NCBI GenBank assembly: GCA_015956445.1
Contig: WIUZ02000007.1
Coordinates: 62,001-126,000, forward strand
Source: Thelephora terrestris
Taxonomy: Eukaryota > Basidiomycota > Agaricomycetes > Thelephorales > Thelephoraceae
Length of the DNA: 64,000 nt
Reading direction: 5' to 3'
The notes below the pieces were generated by a model. The model did not search any database. It saw only the letters and a program-made list of their open reading frames with translations, and was not told the DNA's origin. This document shows, piece after piece, positions 11,728 to 22,470 of this stretch (its first letter is position 1; every line of letters begins with the position of its first letter). The position numbers were made by a program, and so were the translations under genes.

Positions 11728-12265
11728 GTCCACTAAGTGTCGTATGGTTGGGAACTTGTCCACTCACATACCCAGCCTTATATCCATCTTGCCCCAGCAC
11801 ACGAGCACAGGTGTGAAGGCCCGGAGTGCGTGCTCGTCGTGTGTGGTGTGCATGGCGAAGGGGTGCGTGGTCCACACGTGATCGACTCAAAAGATGGGCT
11901 AGTGGCGGATTTTCATCCATTACATGGTTCCTTTCCGTCTCGAAGCTCTCTTGAAGATATGTATTAACCATACGTTGTGGAGGTACCGAGGCTGTTGGGG
12001 CTGAGCGAAGGGCTGAGCCCTCATTTCCGCGTGCGGTCTCGACTTCAACTGCGGTAGACTTCTGCCCCAAAAGTCAAGTCTGTAGGCCTCGTGTAAGTTA
12101 CATGCACGCGTCCCATCACCGTTGTGGCCCGGAACGCGTTTCAGCGAACTTTGGGACTAGCCGACACAGTATCCCAGGTTCAAGACTTTGCCTCAGTCGC
12201 AGACCAATTCATCTGAAGCGTTCTATGTGTGGGCTTGGTGTGGGCTGTGCTAAGCTCATCATCAC

Positions 12266-13276
12266 CTCCAATTCGAAAGAGATCCCCAAAAGTTTTCGCC
12301 CCATCACATCGGATATGTATTCACGCTCTTTCTGAGGGCCGGCGCAGGTGAGCAAGGAGTATATTCTATTGCATAACATGAGGGTAACGGACCGAGGAGC
12401 CATCGCACACCGAGGGACCCCGTCCAACCCCAGTTCATTATTGCCGAACTTCGATATACCACCTCCAAAGATTTTCACCTCGCCCGTGTCCGTAAATGGG
12501 GGTCGGGCATCAGCGAAACCGTCCGGTTGCTGTGGTGCTGTGCGATCGCCACAACAACACAGGTGCTCCACAGCGACCAGACGGTTTTGCCGATGCCCCT
12601 GGTGAGGACCGCAGCGCGTCGTGTTCACGAAGCTTGGTGTTCTTCTGGCGATGACTCCTTCAAAAGATCGAGATCAGCGAGTGGGGTTAACGTTGATCAG
12701 ATTCAGTTGCATCCTGTGCAGATAGACGCCGTGACTCCGGTTGAGTGCGAGCCACGCCCCGTCAAACGCCTAGGACCGAGAGTTGGTTTCGGGAGGAAGA
12801 ACGAGCTTCAAGGCTCCCTCGAGGCACAAGAGAAGCGAATCACAAGTCCGAAGGAGAATCACTGGGCTAGCGGCGACTCGAACTTGGAGGTCATGGCCAC
12901 GCGAACACCCTGAGGATTCTCCTATCTGTTGTTGTAGAAGTAGACCCGAGGCAATGTTGGAGGAAATGGGAACGAGGACTGCTCAAGGTGGGTGCCGACT
13001 GTGGAGATGAATGCCGTTTCTTCCTAGCCTCCTCTGGTAGACCATGTACTCCGCTGATGACCGCCGATAAGGGATATATTGGAACGGCGCGTTGAAGCGA
13101 GAGAGAATCGCAGCAGGGTTCCGGTCTGGGCGAGAAGATGACCGGTGTGGATCCGTCCGTCGTGACCGGGATATCGGATAAGTACTCTTAAGGTTATGCG
13201 CAGTGGGAAGAATCCAACGGCAATTTATCAATGTCCCGAGAGTATTCCATCCGTCCAGAGGCGAGTAGACAATCAC
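12266..13276 (-). pseudogene. decayed or strongly diverged fifth copy of the array family
   Basis: A minus-strand frame contains ADARPPFTDTGEVKIF followed about 70 residues later by KLLGISFELE and then a GT donor. This is the same order and spacing as the RPY exon of the intact copies, which ends LRLE and then GT. Upstream, a frame at 12983-13276 encodes a Pro/Tyr/Arg-rich stretch (FNAPFQYIPYRRSSAEYMVY) like the family N-termini. The expected 10-codon WPGY exon is not recoverable: the best candidate after an acceptor near 12223 meets a stop, and no IKT, KLA or SWQP blocks follow before array gene 4. I read this as a dying member. A diverged functional gene with unseen exons is possible. Confidence 0.4.
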
Positions 13277-16200
13277 AAAACATATCAGTATTGAAGACTA
13301 CAATTGTCAAACGCGATCGGCGTACTCAGCGTTTCTGTCGAGATTTGTCCTCCGTGTTCGCATTGCTGGGAAATCCTCAGGAATCGTAAAACGGTGGGAG
13401 ATCTGATGATTCAGCCCAACTGCCACGACAACGCAGCTGCGCGATCTGCACATGTGCTTGGACGATCGTGCGGAGGTTCCGCCGACGCCAAATGTCAAAC
13501 CAGTGCGATCGTATGCAGGATCGACAGCTGAATTCTATCCACTATCTCAAGATGGAATGTAAATGACCACAAATCCTTGAAGGTCATTTCCGCGAGTTCT
13601 CACCTGGTTACATGTGTTGCCCGGGTTTTCCTCATCCGGGTGCGGTGAAGAGCACAAGACCAAAGGTTTACGCTTCGGGGAGAGTTAATAACGCTAGATC
13701 AACACAGATTTAGGGCGCGATTGGACCCATTCACACCGAGTGCATTCGGTATTGGCGCGTTTCAGCGCCTGCGTCATTGCTAAACTTGCTCTTTGCTGAG
13801 GATCAGTTTCCCACAGTATCTTGCAAAATCAAGCCGCCCAGATCCGACTCGCAAAAACAGATCGGCCACAGAGGGGTGGTCAGCCGAGGCCACGAACTCT
13901 CTTCAACTTGTATTTTGCGTCGGCAGTTTCATAGTATGCTTTACGGTCCCGATCATCAATATTTATCCCCTACAGTCCTGTGTCTACTCGCCAGAGACGG
14001 CGCGGACACCCTTTCGTGTTGAGTAATCCCAGGAGATTGGTCCAGCGGTTGGTCATGGGTTCAGACCCACCTCTGGCACTGGACCCAACCCACTTAACAG
14101 AAGCTTATCATCGTCTCAGGATCTTCTTTGTTGTCTTTGATTGAGCGTCAACAAACTGTCATGGAAGACCCTCGGCAGGAAGTCACAGGCTATTACCTTC
14201 GACGGCGCGGCGTCTTTCGAGCGAAAGTGTTTCGACTGTCAGGTCTACGGCGGTGCTCCTCCCACCTCGACTTTCCTTTCAATTGGACGGTTTAACCTGA
14301 GTCCTATTGTGGATCGTGGCGCACCCACCAATTGAAAATTTCCCGTACAGAACAGACGCGGGAACGGTAAACAGACTTGAGGGATCACCCGAAGTCTGTT
14401 TCATGGCGTGGTGATTGGCAGAGCCGCTCCATTATTCGGATGTGTTGAAATGTATCGATCCAGGCAGCTGCACGCTAGCGCGCGCCTCCCTCCTCAAGTT
14501 CATTTCTAGTCACTCGTCTGTGTCCCTCTTGGGGAAGGTGAGGTCCCTCTAGGGGATTGTGCGACCGCTACGGTTTCCACTGCCGCTTTGAAAACTCACG
14601 TTCATCGGGACAGGTTAACAACTTAGCAGAGATTACGAGATCGTTTCCAGACGATGCGGCACAGAGTAACGTTGCGAGGAGGATGTGCCTTTGAGCTGAG
14701 TTGACTCTAGCTTTAGCTGGATTTCCGCGCGTTCTCGCCATTGTTGTGCTTGATTTTCACCTCCCCTTACCTTGACTCTCATCTGATCGTGTCCTACCCA
14801 TTGAAGCGGAGAAGACTTTCGCAGACATCGGACTCGCGCTTGGATCGGTTCACGTGAGAACCTGAGAACATTCTGCTCAGTCACCGGCCGGGACCATAAC
14901 GCGACTCTCGGAGCCGCCACTTCTCGTTCCACCCCCACGGCGATTACCCTTCTTAGTGAAACTAATGCGTGCTGCTCTGACAAGTGGGACAGTCAGATCA
15001 TACGTCCATACTCCCACCGAGCAGGGTGGACGTGCCTCTCTCGTAAAAACGGCCTCCGAGGCGCTCAACCTTTCGTCGTCAAGGGTCACACAGCATTTCT
15101 ACGGACAGCGATTACTTCGGAAGAACACGTTCGCTGCCATTCCATCATCTTCACGTTCGTAGATCAATTTGATCAAGAATTAGGAAACAGAGAAGGTCTT
15201 TTTGAGTATCGGGTAAAGCAAAACCTTCGTCCCGCCACCGGTTATTCCTCCATTGATTGTTGACGCCAGGTTTACGGTCTGAGCGTTCATGAACCACTGA
15301 GTTTTCTGGTTTCTGCGCCGATGAAAGGGCCCCTCGTCCTCGGGTGTGGGGTTGTCAAATCAGACCCATCCTCAGAGAGGGACCCACTTACCGCCCGAGC
15401 GCAGACGGAACTGGGAAATAAACTCTCGTATCTTTTCCAGAAGCTAAGCGTCGGCGCCCATCTGTCGAAAAAAAAGACTCACGTATTGATTTATAGGCCA
15501 AAGCGCCAATGCTTTGGAGGAAGCGGAAGAGCCGCATTCTCCAGCACAGCTTGGCAAACACTAGCCTCATCGTTAACCTCCTGTTTCTCTACCGCAAAGA
15601 TGACCTCTTTTCACCTTGTTGCCTCTCGCCACTGATGGCTCTCGAAATCATTCACTCATTTATCAGAACCCCGGAACACACACACATCTGTCATCGTTTT
15701 GGATGAACCCACACAACCAAGTCCCCGTTTGGGATACCCCCTTCCCACTAGTGTAATCTGGAGGCCCTTTGTTTCGTTTCCGCCCCCCATCGAAGACGTA
15801 AACGATACAAACACTCGGCAAATCGGCTCGATGGAGCTCTTTCTCCAGACTGACGCGTCATCCGAGGTTCCACGGATTGTGATCGATTGGCACAAAAGTC
15901 CTAGATGGTCTTTCGTGTGACGAGATGACCCTCGCAGCCGCCGCGTCCAGGTTCAGGGTTATCCAAGTGGACTTGTTTGCACATCCTGGAAGGTCTCCGT
16001 TGTTGGAGGGGTACGACTCATGCCCATCTTTCATCTCCGGTCTCCCCAAGTGGATCACCTTAGGATTCTCGCGGTCCGACGGCTCCCGGATGCACCCTGA
16101 GGCCATGTCTGTGCAGTCGCAAGGCTGGATCGCCTCGATGTTTGGCACACACGCTTATCCCTTGTGTAGTTGGACCCACCCAGGTCCTGGGGACGGCCAC

Positions 16201-19200
16201 CCGTTTCGGTGGCCTAGCTATCTGCACGAGAGGACCCCATGATTATCGCGATGGTAAACTTCTCTGTTCAGGAGCCGACTTTGTCACCGCCCCAAGTAAT
16301 GTAAGGGCCCTATATTTGGCAGAGTTGCCGATGATGATCCGATCTGGTGGGGTCCTTTGTAGGGTAAAGGGTTTGCAGCGCTACCATTTTTCGATGAACT
16401 CACCGCACCCTTGGGACACACAGCATTCGATAACAACTCCTGGACCGGGCAGGCTATGCCTTACTCGTCTCTCTTTTCCTTTGCTTTGTTCACCCTCGTT
16501 GGATCGCGTTTGGAGGCTCGACTCTTGCCTCGACCGAGAGTCGTTTGGCTTTTCCTTCGCCTTCGACAGTATCAGCAGCTCGAGTTTGGATGACTGAAGG
16601 AGTGAAAGCCCTCGTCACCTCACACCCCTACACGGTTGTCACCACAAGTTTGGCCTGTCTGCAACAGTACTCCTGACACGGTCGAAGAAGAAACCGCTAC
16701 ACCGTGACCGCGTTAGCGAAGGCGAAATCAGCATCGGAAAAATCAAGGACATATTCTAGTCCATTTTTGACCCATTTTTGGCCTTAAGAGACCCCGCAGT
16801 GCACTCAGGATCCTCGGCGGGCCTCAAACTCTTTGACGATCCCCACGATGGCCTCATAAGATTCAATCGTTTTTTCGATGAGAGTCCAAGTGTCATCTCA
16901 TAACGTTTCTCTTTGAATGTATACTGACCGATGCTTGTTGTGAGGGCTTGACAGATGCGATAGTTGTACCGCTACGCCATCTAACAACGAGGACCCGTCG
17001 TTGGACTCGAGTCGTTCGCTGAACACTGACATCCGTTCATTCTGTGGGCGCAGCCGACGATCGCGATCGCTCCCGGCCTTCCGCAATCACTCGGCCTCCG
17101 TTCTTGCAGGCTTGCAATCATGGCGGGAGAGTTGATCCCTCCAGCCCGCACTCGGTGAGAATTTGTCTCTGCATGTTGGAGTCATGGTTGGTTGATGGTG
17201 GCAAATCGCAGGATGTCCACATTACTTGTCCCACCTCCGCGGTCCTAACATCATCTGTTGTTGTCGTCTCACATCCTAGACATTAGATCTCGGTGCTTCA
17301 TCACGGCTACAGGTGGCGAGATTTCTCACGCAAGCCGGCTAGAGCGATGAAATTGGGCCATCCGGGGAAAAACTGAACGCTCGCCACATCCAGCTCGTAG
17401 TATCTTGCGCGTGGGGTTCCCACTTTTCCCAGGATCAACGACGCCGGGGTAATCACGCACTGTCCGCGCACGCCGACCCCGCGTAAAAATATCCGCACCC
17501 ACCACTCACTTTCGAAACACGCCTACCGCGCATTCTCAGGTTTGACCCACAGATGAAGCGCTTGATGATCAGAATTTCCACAAAAAAAACTACAAACGCA
17601 TAGCGTTGCAATCTGGCGAGTCATCCGGTATGCCCAAGACGTTTTCCGTTATGGATTCATGTGTGTTGATCCAGCGCATTTGAGAACTTCAGATCAACAA
17701 CGTGATGCACGACGGTTGCGTGTGTGGGAAATCCAGCCACCCTCCTCCCTAACCCATTCCACGATCACCGCATCGTTTTCCGATCCGGGTAAGGTGAGTA
17801 CGTAGTACATACATCACGCTCGTGCCGCTTTGGTCACATGGAGCGTGGACGCGGGTATGTTATCAGATGTTATCTAATCGCTGATCAACGGTATCGTTTT
17901 TGGTTGGAGGAGGCTGTGACGTCTGTTGTCCCCATTCGGTCAAACTACTCAATGGTGCTGTTCAAATCCTCTTAACTCGTGGGACCGGCGGCGATGAGTC
18001 GTGAGTTCGCTGAACGTGTGGGAAAGACCATTGGCCTTTCCCACAGGGCCGAGCTCCCCACCAGCCTCTCGATCAGAATACGATGATAAGAGGGGAAGCG
18101 TGTTAACGTTGTTGATCACAGATAATCTTGACACAGAGCGGGAGGATATAGGGTGCAGTTGTAAGTATACAATGCTTGTCACACTGGAATGTGCCCTTCG
18201 AACGCCGTTTCGCAACAGTCCCTCCCTTCCACCGATCAGTTTCAAGACACGACGTATGTGTGTAAGACCATAGGAAATGGTCTGACACGATGGAGACTAA
18301 GTGGAGGAAGGTGGTGTTCTAACTTCTCGGAAGAGAGACACGTCCCGGATCACATTCCGCGGCGCAAAGAGATTACTTACTCTCTTTGCTCCGATCTTGT
18401 CTCCGCCGAGACTGCCAACTCATGGGGGGCGCGGCTCTAGTTGATCGGGCTCGACAAAGGACAAAGTGATAGGTGATAGAGGTTAGATGCAAGTGATAGG
18501 TGATAGAGGTTAGATGCAAGTAATACACATGAAAGTCGTTAACGCATGTACGTAAGTCTGTGCAGCGGCCGCGTACGCTTAAACCAAAAGAACCAAAAAA
18601 AAAAAACCAAGCAAGTAAAATGGTGTCTCACCAGGAGGAAACGAGACGGGGTGATATGATACAGTGCATGAGATGGATAAAAGGACGCAGACCACACTAC
18701 GGTCCTTTAACGGACTGTTAAGGTGAAGCCAAGAGAGGGATGAAAAATATCGTGTGCGTGTCTTAGGGATCGCCGAACAATAAAAAAAAGTATCAAATAT
18801 ATCGGCAGCGGGCAGGGAAAAAGTCCCCAAATCCGCAGGGCGTCTCGAACCTGGCGTGGACGTGCATGAGAGTGTGAGAGAATTCGCATGAATCTCGTGC
18901 GCTGCTACCCGGATTCCTATGGGAGGGCATATTGAGGCGATTCTGTTCCATCATTCAACGAATGAAACCTGGTGACGACGGGGGGAGGGGAGGGTGGCGT
19001 AAAAGGCCGAGCATGAAAACACGCGTGCAGCATGTGATCGCGTGAGCGGGGGGGATGTGGGATGTCGAATGGGGCTTGAAGTTCGTCAGAGGGCAGAGGA
19101 AATGGTATCGATATGATGGTATATTCCAGGATCAAGGGGCTGGAGGGGAGCCAAAGCATATGTTAAGCAATGCGGAAAATCAGATGGAGAGCCATTTGCC

Positions 19201-19307
19201 GAACGGCGAGCGCTCGGCGAAAGATACCGGAGACCGGGAGCGGGTGAACGGGGAAAGAAATGGTGGTGACAGGCCGAGAAAAGTAGAGAAAACAAGTCAA
19301 AAAGACA
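13277..19307. other. gene-poor 6 kb stretch; no gene or identifiable mobile element
   Basis: No protein family is recognisable on either strand. The longest open stretches (a plus-strand frame without ATG at about 14800-15268, minus 14633-14983, plus 16142-16597) have no motif I can name and no consistent splice partners. Position next to the array and its decayed copy suggests accumulated relic DNA, but no terminal repeats or element domains were found by eye. The last 700 bases (18600-19307) are probably 3' flank of the zinc finger gene. Confidence 0.35.
18464..18517. repeat. tandem duplication of a 27-base unit
   Basis: Two perfect head-to-tail copies of a 27-base unit (18464-18490 and 18491-18517), each containing the internal doublet GTGATAGGTGATAGAGG, followed by a few matching bases of a third. 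It is a minisatellite-like local duplication in non-coding DNA. Confidence 0.9.
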
Positions 19308-20382
19308 TCATTCGAAGCCATATTGGACGGCGATCCTACACGCTTCGTGATCGGACTCAGAATGATGTTGGAGTTCCTCCAGGGACAGGAACGAAGCATC
19401 GCAGGCGGAGCAAATGTGCATATGGACGTGCCCAGACGGCAGTGGTGGTGCTTGGGGCGGGGGCGAAGGCAAAGACCACGACGATGACGAGGCGGCTGAA
19501 TGAGCTCTCGATCGTTTTGAGCGAGATGAAGCCTGCGAAGTTGAGACCTGTGTGAAGTCACAAAGATGATGGTTAGCACGCCAATCCACGTTTAGCAAAT
19601 GAGGCCGTAAGTCAAATACGAAAAGGGACTAGGAACAATGTTTTCGGGAGAGTGGGAGAAACTTTCATTTCTCGGTGGGCGTGGAGCGAATTTATGACGG
19701 AAATAAGGGAGGGTAGACTTACAGCATCTAATGGTTCCTGTCGGCCCTCGACCTCACCGTTCTCACCGCCCTCCGGTTCATTCGAGTATTTCCGCTTCAG
19801 TGACATCAGCGCCGCTAGGGGTAGAAGGCTACGTGAGAAAAATGGCCCAAAACAATGGCACGTGCGAAGAGAAGGAGCGATCAGGTACGTAAAAACTTGG
19901 CGGGGTACCCTCGCGGAACCAAATCCGCCGAGCATGAAGATGTGGCGGTGGCACGAAAGGGCAGGAAAAATGCAAAGGGTAACAAAAGACATGGACGAGG
20001 ACACACCTGCATTGTCTTCGGCAAAGACACTGTCAAAGCTACTCCTCCAAGCCAACACCCTGCTCATCTTCGCCTTCTGTTCAACTGGAGCCGAGGTCGT
20101 GACAGACCCACGTTCGGAGTCCCCCATGTCAATTTCGGGGCACGATGGGTCTGAAGAACAATACGACTCTGTAGCCTCCTCCTCCTCCACTTCCTCGCAC
20201 TCCTCCGACGTCGAGTAGTAATCGTACGACTGGCTCGAAGATGGTACGGGGGACTTTTGAGAGGATGGAGGCGGCGGCGCGACCTCGTCAAGTTGGATAA
20301 TCGTCGGAAATCGATAATCTTGTTGGGCTGAGCGTGCGGGATCGTCCCCTAGGCAGTATGTGGCGGACCATTGACACAGCAT
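19308..20382 (-). CDS. small C2H2 zinc finger protein
   Basis: Three exons (20007-20382, 19723-19814, 19308-19547) give about 235 residues. The N-terminal half is low-complexity with an acidic run (ECEEVEEEEATES). The middle has a basic KRKY patch, a candidate nuclear signal. A single classical zinc finger near the C-terminus reads ICSACDASFLSLEELQHH followed by SESDH (C-X2-C-X12-H-X4-H). One finger suggests nucleic-acid or protein binding; nothing indicates a target. The start is the first ATG (MLCQWSATYC). The upstream region is pyrimidine-rich on the coding strand. I do not recognise an orthologue. Confidence 0.65.
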
Positions 20383-22470
20383 CGTGTCCGGTGGTGGGAG
20401 ATCGGTAATTTCGAGTCCTTTAGGCTGGGGAGTAGGACTGAGCTCGGGGCGTCGTAAGGGGATTATGAAGGAAGGGGGGGACGGGACGCAAAAGTGGAAG
20501 GGAGGGTAGAAACGGCGGAAGAAGGGGGGACAGGTGAAGGGGAGATATATAACATCGGATAAGAGGAATAATTAAAAATGGTAAAGCCCCGCGCTCCCGC
20601 GTCTGACGACCTGGAAGGCGGCAATGTGTCCGTGAAATGCCCGGCGAAGGCTGGCGAAGGGGGCCTTCGTCAATACGTACAAAGGAAACAACTCTATCTT
20701 CGTTTGCGAACAAGACCCACCCCAGTGACTGACCCAGCTCAGCGGATTCCCACGAAGCGGAAAGGCAGTGGGAATTTCCCACGCGTCACGGGCAATGCAA
20801 AAGAATCGGTTTATGTATCCGGATTGCCCTCTTTTCTCTCCTGTGTGAGACAGCGTGGGCCCTGGTATTCAGCCACAGGTCTCGCACGAGAACCCACGCC
20901 CTTTCCACGAACCCCTTTCCCCCCCCCTCTTTGTCAGTGCCACTCCTCTTTGGCCCTCCCTCTCACTCTCCCACAGAACCGGTTATCGAAGGCTCAGGCT
21001 GACGTTTCCCATCATCCTGCTTCGGAATTTGTAATTCATCCGGCGCTCCATTATCTTCCCGGGTATTCGTTGTCTATAATTGGGGAACAGAAAAGGCGCT
21101 TAAACTTTATGCGTTAGGCTTCCCAATACCGGGAATGGAGTCGGGGCCCACGGTACCACCCTATGTGCCTTTTGGCAACGGGGGGAGCCCCAAGGCCCGA
21201 TAAAACGTGTTCGTGCGTGGGATTCATCGTTTGGGGAAACGATGCGCAAACGGAATAATCACCGATGGGAACCGTAAGCCAACGTCATGGGGATGGGGCA
21301 CCAATTTCAAGCGTGTTGTAAGCACCGTGTGCGAGTGGGTGTGCCAGCGCCGAGGGGGGGAGAACAGGGGAGAACCTTGGGAAGATCCCACCTCCTGCAA
21401 GGTCTGAGATCGGTAATCACCAGATCGAAAGATTCACATCCTCCCGCTCCCACCCCACCGGGCGAAACAGAACAAAAAAGACAAAGAGTTCCGTGCTCAA
21501 CGCCTGTGAGAAAAAACGAGCCGGGAGGATGAAAGGGGTACCGGCAGGCCCTTCGGAGATGGGATCCTGGGACGTCGAGCCGATGTGTTCTTTTTTTTTG
21601 TTTTCACACACGCTGTCAGGACGTGCGATTCAGGCTTTCGCTGGCCAATGACAACACATCGCGGGGCCCGTTCATTACCCCTTCGAGCATCTAGGTTTAG
21701 GGTTCTCGAGTTTCTCGATCACGGGTTGATAACCGCCTCGAGTGTAAGTGGAATTTTAAGGAACCCGGACCACGACTCGAATCCCCGGCTAGCACTGGGT
21801 CATCTCCCCACGGCCCACTCCGGAGCGGACACCCCCGACTACGGACTTCAGACCCATCGCTTGACGCTCAGTCACCGCTTGCGCCGCCAAAAACGGAGTC
21901 AGGGGATGTCGACGAACCCCTCGGTACACGCACTCCTCCTCGTTTATATCGCGGCTTCTCACATCGTCACGCATTTTCCCATGCTACCCGCCTTAGCCCG
22001 CGGATCCAGTGACGAGTTGCAGTGTGTTGCGCAACGAGGTCTCGCGCACGTCATTCACTCCTCTCCACTCAGCAATCGAGAGGCCAAAGGGGACTCCACG
22101 ATGAAGAGATAACAGATAACGGCGGCAATGTCAGATGACGGGATCAGACAGTCAAGCGGCCGGGGACCAAAGACAGAGCCGGGGGGAAACGAAACTAGCC
22201 CACGGCCGTGTACTGCTTATACGTAGACTTGGTACACCCATAACGCGCACACAACGTTACTAGGAGCACACCGCAAATCGTGGCAATGTTTATTGCGAAC
22301 AGGAAGGGTCATTCGCAATCGGTTCGTGTACGAAGATGGTATACCCCGCGATTCTTGACTACCCCTCTCCAAATCATCATGCAGGTGACGCGTTGTCAGG
22401 TAGCTAAGACGAAAACAGGAAAGCGGGAATACTAACGGAAACCCCAATGTGCCATCGATGCGTCTCAAGT
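20383..22470. other. long intergenic region, no firm gene
   Basis: Between the zinc finger gene start and the MKT1 stop, both on the minus strand. Two plus-strand open frames of 175-179 codons (20578-21117, 21585-22112) lack recognisable motifs and have low-complexity composition. I treat both as chance. The 2 kb may be an extended promoter. Confidence 0.4.

Noticed and set aside
14038-14085. tRNA-like stretch with a perfect A-box-like TGGTCCAGCGG and a near B-box GGTTCAGACCC
   Set aside because: The boxes are only about 11 bases apart, leaving no anticodon arm, the T-arm pairs poorly and the acceptor ends pair imperfectly. At best it is a tRNA-derived relic.
14633-14983. Minus-strand ORF with WVGHDQMRVK followed by a GT donor, resembling the 10-codon WPGY exon of the array family
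   Set aside because: No acceptor lies directly before the Trp codon, no LE exon upstream and no KLA or SWQP block downstream. Similarity is within chance.
14800-15268. Long plus-strand open frame without ATG, examined as a possible mobile-element fragment
   Set aside because: No reverse transcriptase, integrase, transposase or other element motif is visible, and no terminal repeats were seen around it.
20578-21117. Plus-strand ORF of 179 codons upstream of the zinc finger gene
   Set aside because: Composition is low-complexity, there is no recognised domain, and it sits in the likely promoter and 5' UTR region of the minus-strand gene.
21585-22112. Plus-strand ORF of 175 codons starting in a poly-T run, containing a B-box-like CGAATCCCC stretch
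   Set aside because: No domain, no splice context and no complete tRNA fold on either strand.
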